Assembly: GCA_934548045.1 (NCBI GenBank)
Contig: CAKTEM010000033.1
Span: 1 to 11,379 of the forward strand
Length of the DNA: 11,379 nucleotides
Direction: 5' to 3'
Origin: an uncultured Faecalibacterium sp.
GTDB taxonomy: Bacteria > Bacillota > Clostridia > Oscillospirales > Ruminococcaceae
Shown: piece by piece, positions 8,763-11,379 of the stretch
Position numbering within the stretch: the first letter of the stretch is position 1
Layout: every line of letters begins with the position of its first letter
Translations under genes and position numbers: made by a program
The notes under the pieces: model-generated
Told to the model about the DNA's origin: nothing
Database searches by the model: none
What the model saw: only the letters and a program-made list of their open reading frames with translations

Positions 8763-8823
8763 TACAACTTCAAAAGCTCGCCTCCCGGCATACCGTTCGT
8801 TCCATGGATGTAGAACAAGCTCA

Positions 8824-8866
8824 TGCCGGTAAAGCTTCTAGCCGCCTGCGTTTGGGTCAGCACCTT
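8824..8866 (-). repeat. Element shared with the antitoxin RNA (inverted copy)
   Basis: The toxin leader, read on the minus strand, has AAGGTGCTGACC (8866-8855), CGGCTAG (8844-8838) and TTACCGGCA (8832-8824). The antitoxin RNA has the identical blocks at 8491-8502, 8509-8515 and 8522-8530. Order is kept and block spacing differs by a few bases. Confidence 0.8.
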
Positions 8867-8892
8867 AGCTGCTGTCTTTCAACAGCAGTTTT

Positions 8893-8921
8893 AGTGTAGC
8901 ACACTTCTTACAAAATAACAA
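8893..8921 (-). promoter_or_regulatory. Toxin mRNA promoter
   Basis: On the minus strand, TTGTTA (8921-8916), a 17-nt spacer and TACACT (8898-8893). The start near 8886 places a perfect 6-bp hairpin TGCTGT/ACAGCA at the very 5' end, a feature that stabilises toxin mRNAs, and leaves a leader of about 160 nt. Confidence 0.75.
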
Positions 8922-8955
8922 TCATTATTTATTTTCTAAAATCTCCGCTTTCTTC

Positions 8956-8984
8956 TTGCACCTCCTGTCTGCTCATGTTACAAT
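8956..8984 (+). promoter_or_regulatory. Promoter of the Dabb gene
   Basis: TTGCAC (8956-8961), a 17-nt spacer and TACAAT (8979-8984). A 9-bp inverted repeat CCTCCTGTC (8961-8969) / GACAGGAGG (8995-9003) spans the -10; the right arm is the Shine-Dalgarno. Confidence 0.7.
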
Positions 8985-9013
8985 GAGGAAAAACGACAGG
9001 AGGATTTTTTATT

Positions 9014-9316
9014 ATGGTCAAACACATCATTCTCTGGCAGCTGAAGGACGAGCTGTCCGACGCCGAAAAAGTCGAGATCAAGGCAGGCATCAAGGCTGGT
9101 CTGGAAGGGCTGACCGGCCAGATCCCCGGTCTGGTCGAGATCAAAGTCCACACCAACGGTCTTCCCTCTTCCAACGCCGACCTGATGCTGGACACCACCT
9201 TCGAGACTGCCGAAGCTCTCAAGGGCTACTCCACCCATCCGGCTCATGTCGCTGTCGCCAACAGCAAAGTCCGCCCCTACTATAAGAATCGCGTCTGTCT
9301 GGATTACGAGGTTTGA
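9014..9316 (+). CDS. Dabb (stress-responsive A/B barrel) domain protein
   Basis: This 100-residue protein forms a single ferredoxin-like alpha/beta barrel of the Dabb family. The hallmark start MVKHIILWQLKDE, the central PGLVEIKVHTN strand, DTTFETAEALKGYSTHPAH and the closing VCLDYEV strand are all visible. Such proteins usually dimerise. Family members have been linked to stress responses in plants and fungi, but bacterial functions are mostly unknown. ATG at 9014 is preceded by ACAGGAGG. It has its own promoter and terminator, so it is a monocistronic unit with codon use like the ATP synthase genes. Confidence 0.9.
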   Translation: MVKHIILWQLKDELSDAEKVEIKAGIKAGLEGLTGQIPGLVEIKVHTNGLPSSNADLMLDTTFETAEALKGYSTHPAHVAVANSKVRPYYKNRVCLDYEV

Positions 9317-9355
9317 TTTTTGGCCGCAATTAACTCAAGTTTAATCCCGGACAAG

Positions 9356-9415
9356 AAAACATCTGCAACAAAGCCTCTACGATTTTCTCTGGTGAGCTTT
9401 TTGCAGATGTTTTTT
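9356..9415 (+). terminator. Terminator between the Dabb and nuclease genes
   Basis: AAAACATCTGCAA (9356-9368) and TTGCAGATGTTTT (9401-9413) pair perfectly, followed by T-rich sequence. On the minus strand the same stem is followed by TTTTC, so it may also serve the convergent gene weakly. Confidence 0.8.
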
Positions 9416-9465
9416 CTTTTTAATTGCTTTGAAGAATTTTCATCTAAAGTTTTGTACAGTATTTT

Positions 9466-10536
9466 TTACTGAAGTAACGGAATAATATTTTCTCGAAGAG
9501 CTTTAATATCCTTCTCTTCCGATATTTCATCTAAAGACTTTACAACCGTCAGCTGGTCAGTCGACAAATGGTACACATAAATATCTTCAGTATCAATAAC
9601 CAAAACGTTGTTTTGCCAAATTTCATCCCGGTCTAGCACTCTTTCTCCTTTTAGTGTTACTTTCTCTGCCAAGCAATACTTTTTCACTTGTTTGCAGAGA
9701 TGCGCTTCTGTTTTTATGTTTAGCTTAACTTCAACGAAACACCATTTGCCGTCAATTTTAACTGCATTATCCGCAAAGCCTGTTCTTTTCCCACCTTGAT
9801 AGCACTCACATTCTGATAAGAATTTTTTCTGATCTCCGAGTACACGCAAAAAGTAATCCACATAAAATCGTCTAAATTGAATTTCCAGCATAAAAAGTCT
9901 GCGATATGTCTGTGTTATCTCCAGCCAGTTTTTTTCATTGATTTTTTGTAATGGAAGTGGAACTGCCTTGCTATCTTTTAAGTATTGTGGGATTTCATTT
10001 TTTCTCTCAATGAGCGTTTTTAACTGTTCAAAATCATTTCCTACGACCGGCGTAATTGCACTTTGCCGTGAGACAAAGATAAAGTTTGAAAATTCCGAAA
10101 TATCGACCGGTTCCTGCAAAACCCAGATTTCGTTTATTGCCACATAAAGTCTGCTGTTCCAATGATAGATTTCATCGCCTTCCTGCCTATCGTAAAAAGG
10201 TCTTCCGGACACTCGTCCAATTGCAAAAATCTTTCCGCCATAATTTTTATAGAGACTTCTCGCCCGTTTCAACGCATTTTCAAAGATTTGTACTTTTTCT
10301 TTTGATATCCACACTTTTTCATTTTTCAACTGCGTTTCCAGCTTTGTAATCCACTGAATTGCAGTTTTTGCATGAAAGAAAAACACTACATCTCCTTTCA
10401 CCGCCCATTTAGGTGCTGTCCATTCTGTTTCATTCACCGTCAGAATTTCTTCTACATTAAATTTGTCAGCAAAAAGTTCCAATTCATCCAGACTCTTTGG
10501 AAAGCTGATATTGTTCAAAAATGCTTGTACATTCAT
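9466..10536 (-). CDS. Putative EVE/PUA-like plus PD-(D/E)XK nuclease protein
   Basis: This 356-residue protein is not one I recognise as a named family. Residues about 40-180 look like an EVE/PUA-type base-reading domain: KWAVKGDVVFFF, then KIFAIGRVSGRPFYD (102-116), LQEPVDISEF and ITPVVGNDFEQL. Residues about 215-290 look like a PD-(D/E)XK nuclease: helix with E218, D256 in TGFADNAV, E269 and K271 in FVEVKL, and QVKKY (283-287). That combination suggests a single-protein, modification-dependent restriction or defence enzyme (inference). ATG 10536 has AAGGAGAGG upstream; the frame runs 101 codons further back but through the T-box leader, without a start site. The gene is clearly AT-rich compared with its neighbours, suggesting acquisition. 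Confidence 0.65.
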   Translation of the reverse strand: MNVQAFLNNISFPKSLDELELFADKFNVEEILTVNETEWTAPKWAVKGDVVFFFHAKTAIQWITKLETQLKNEKVWISKEKVQIFENALKRARSLYKNYGGKIFAIGRVSGRPFYDRQEGDEIYHWNSRLYVAINEIWVLQEPVDISEFSNFIFVSRQSAITPVVGNDFEQLKTLIERKNEIPQYLKDSKAVPLPLQKINEKNWLEITQTYRRLFMLEIQFRRFYVDYFLRVLGDQKKFLSECECYQGGKRTGFADNAVKIDGKWCFVEVKLNIKTEAHLCKQVKKYCLAEKVTLKGERVLDRDEIWQNNVLVIDTEDIYVYHLSTDQLTVVKSLDEISEEKDIKALRENIIPLLQ

Positions 10537-10562
10537 TTTCTCATTTCCTCTCCTTTTATTTG

Positions 10563-10591
10563 ATTTTAACGTTTCAAAAGTAATTTTACAA
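10563..10591 (-). promoter_or_regulatory. Promoter of the putative nuclease gene
   Basis: On the minus strand, TTGTAA (10591-10586), a 17-nt spacer and TAAAAT (10568-10563), giving a leader of about 20 nt with AAGGAGAGG. Its -35 is only six bases from the divergent metG -35. Confidence 0.6.
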
Positions 10592-10597
10592 GTAGAG

Positions 10598-10626
10598 TTG
10601 ACAAACCCACCGTTTTTGCGTATTAT
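10598..10626 (+). promoter_or_regulatory. metG leader promoter
   Basis: A perfect TTGACA (10598-10603), a 17-nt spacer and TATTAT (10621-10626), with a start near 10633. Confidence 0.85.
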
Positions 10627-10632
10627 AGAAGT

Positions 10633-10913
10633 GATAATGCAAATTGGCTGAGAAGAGAAGAGTACGCACTGTCTGCGCCTGACAGAAAGCCCGAAGGATG
10701 GAACCGGGCAGGCCGCGCAATGCCGAAGATGGCCTCGGAGCCTGCATGGGTGAACAGTTAGCCCGTGACGGTCAGCGTCCGTTATCGCGCCGGGCTGGTT
10801 TTGCGCCAGCACAAGGCTGTATCCGCGAGGGTATGGCAAAACAAGGTGGTACCACGGAAGTTTCAGCTCTCGTCCTTGTCAGGCAGGATGCCTGTCAGGA
10901 ACGGGAGCTTTTT
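10633..10913 (+). promoter_or_regulatory. T-box leader (methionine) controlling metG
   Basis: The leader has the parts of a T-box riboswitch. The stem I left side carries GAAGAGTA (AGTA motif near 10658). The distal hairpin reads AGAAAGCCCG...CCGGGC. The right side reads CGAAG-ATG-GCC, which places ATG (10729-10731) at the specifier position. The T-box sequence AAGGTGGTACCACGG is at 10843-10857. The terminator arms are 10865-10885 and 10889-10909, 21 positions with two mismatches, then TTTTT. Uncharged tRNA-Met should bind and favour the antiterminator, raising metG expression. The specifier is followed by G rather than the more common A. Confidence 0.9.
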
Positions 10914-10948
10914 CATTGCCGTACCAAATAGAAAGGAAGAGAAATCCC

Positions 10949-11379
10949 ATGAGTGAACACAAAACATTCTATATCACGACCCCGATCTACTACCCCAGCG
11001 ATAAGCTGCACATCGGCCACAGCTACACCACCGTCGCCTGCGACGCGCTGGCACGCTTCAAGCGGATGCAGGGATATGACGTCATGTTCCTGACCGGCAC
11101 CGATGAACACGGCCAGAAAATTCAGGACAAGGCTGCGGACGCAGGCGTCACCCCGAAGGAGTACGTCGATAAGATCGTCGCCACCGTCAAGGACCTGTGG
11201 AAGCTGCTGGATGTCAGCTACGACCGCTTCATCCGCACCACTGACGACTATCACATGGAGACCTGCCAGAAGATCTTCACCAAGCTGTACGAGCAGGGCG
11301 ATATCTACAAGGGCGAGTACATCGGCCACTACTGCAAGCCCTGCGAGAGCTTCTGGACCGACAGCCAGCTGGTGGACGG
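10949..11379 (+). CDS. metG: Methionyl-tRNA synthetase (partial, 3' end outside window)
   Basis: The first 143 residues of a class I aminoacyl-tRNA synthetase are visible. They include FYITTPIYYPSDKLHIGHSYT (HIGH motif), the LTGTDEHGQKI block and YCKPCESFWTDSQL from the connecting domain, all diagnostic of MetRS. The enzyme charges tRNA-Met with methionine. ATG at 10949 follows AAAGGAAGAG and the T-box leader, whose Met specifier agrees with this identity. The frame is open to the window edge, where it is cut by the window, not by mutation. Confidence 0.97.
   Translation, partial: MSEHKTFYITTPIYYPSDKLHIGHSYTTVACDALARFKRMQGYDVMFLTGTDEHGQKIQDKAADAGVTPKEYVDKIVATVKDLWKLLDVSYDRFIRTTDDYHMETCQKIFTKLYEQGDIYKGEYIGHYCKPCESFWTDSQLVD

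Noticed and set aside
8639..8863. 74-codon minus-strand frame over the toxin leader
   Set aside because: It overlaps the toxin in another frame, starts at a GTG without SD and reads through the structured leader; the 48-residue frame at 8578-8724 fits the toxin family.
10537..10839. 101-codon N-terminal extension of the putative nuclease
   Set aside because: It runs antisense through the T-box leader and across the promoter; a good SD and ATG at 10536 give the natural start.

Overview
The window looks like chromosome of a moderately GC-rich, low-Gram-positive gut anaerobe. A Faecalibacterium-like member of the Oscillospiraceae/Ruminococcaceae is my best guess. The reasons are strong Shine-Dalgarno (SD) sequences, sigma-A promoters, a T-box leader on a tRNA-synthetase gene, a Firmicute-style holin-like toxin locus and codon use. 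This is inference from style, not from a marker gene.

Positions 1-68 hold the end of an insertion sequence: nine codons of a transposase reading leftward out of the window, behind a long hairpin. Positions 133-6043, minus strand, are a complete-looking F-type ATP synthase operon in the order atpB-atpE-atpF-atpA-atpG-atpD-atpC, except that there is no atpH (delta). The alpha subunit instead carries an N-terminal extension of about 83 residues that reads as the delta C-terminal domain. The operon is preceded by a palindrome-rich control region (about 6060-6575) with two candidate promoters and a 12-codon leader ORF. Upstream of this, also on the minus strand, is a four-helix DUF2798-type membrane protein whose leader contains an Arg-rich mini-ORF overlapping an intrinsic terminator.

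Positions 7378-8051, plus strand, are a promoter-to-terminator unit of about 640 nt with no long ORF and many local hairpins. It is a candidate large structured RNA, or a chain of very small ORFs. It is followed by a small three-helix membrane protein (8143-8448) and a compact type I toxin-antitoxin locus (8452-8921). That locus has a 48-residue holin-like toxin on the minus strand and a convergent antitoxin RNA on the plus strand sharing one bidirectional terminator. The leader of the toxin mRNA and the antitoxin RNA carry the same ~40-nt element.

Positions 9014-9316 encode a Dabb (stress-responsive alpha/beta barrel) protein. Positions 9466-10536, minus strand, encode an AT-rich, probably acquired protein that pairs an EVE/PUA-like domain with a PD-(D/E)XK nuclease domain, suggesting a modification-dependent restriction or defence enzyme. 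Back-to-back with its promoter is the promoter of a methionine T-box leader that controls metG (10949 to the window end, truncated).

The housekeeping blocks (ATP synthase, metG) flank an accessory block (about 7140-10540) that holds the unusual material: the large RNA, the toxin-antitoxin locus and the putative nuclease.
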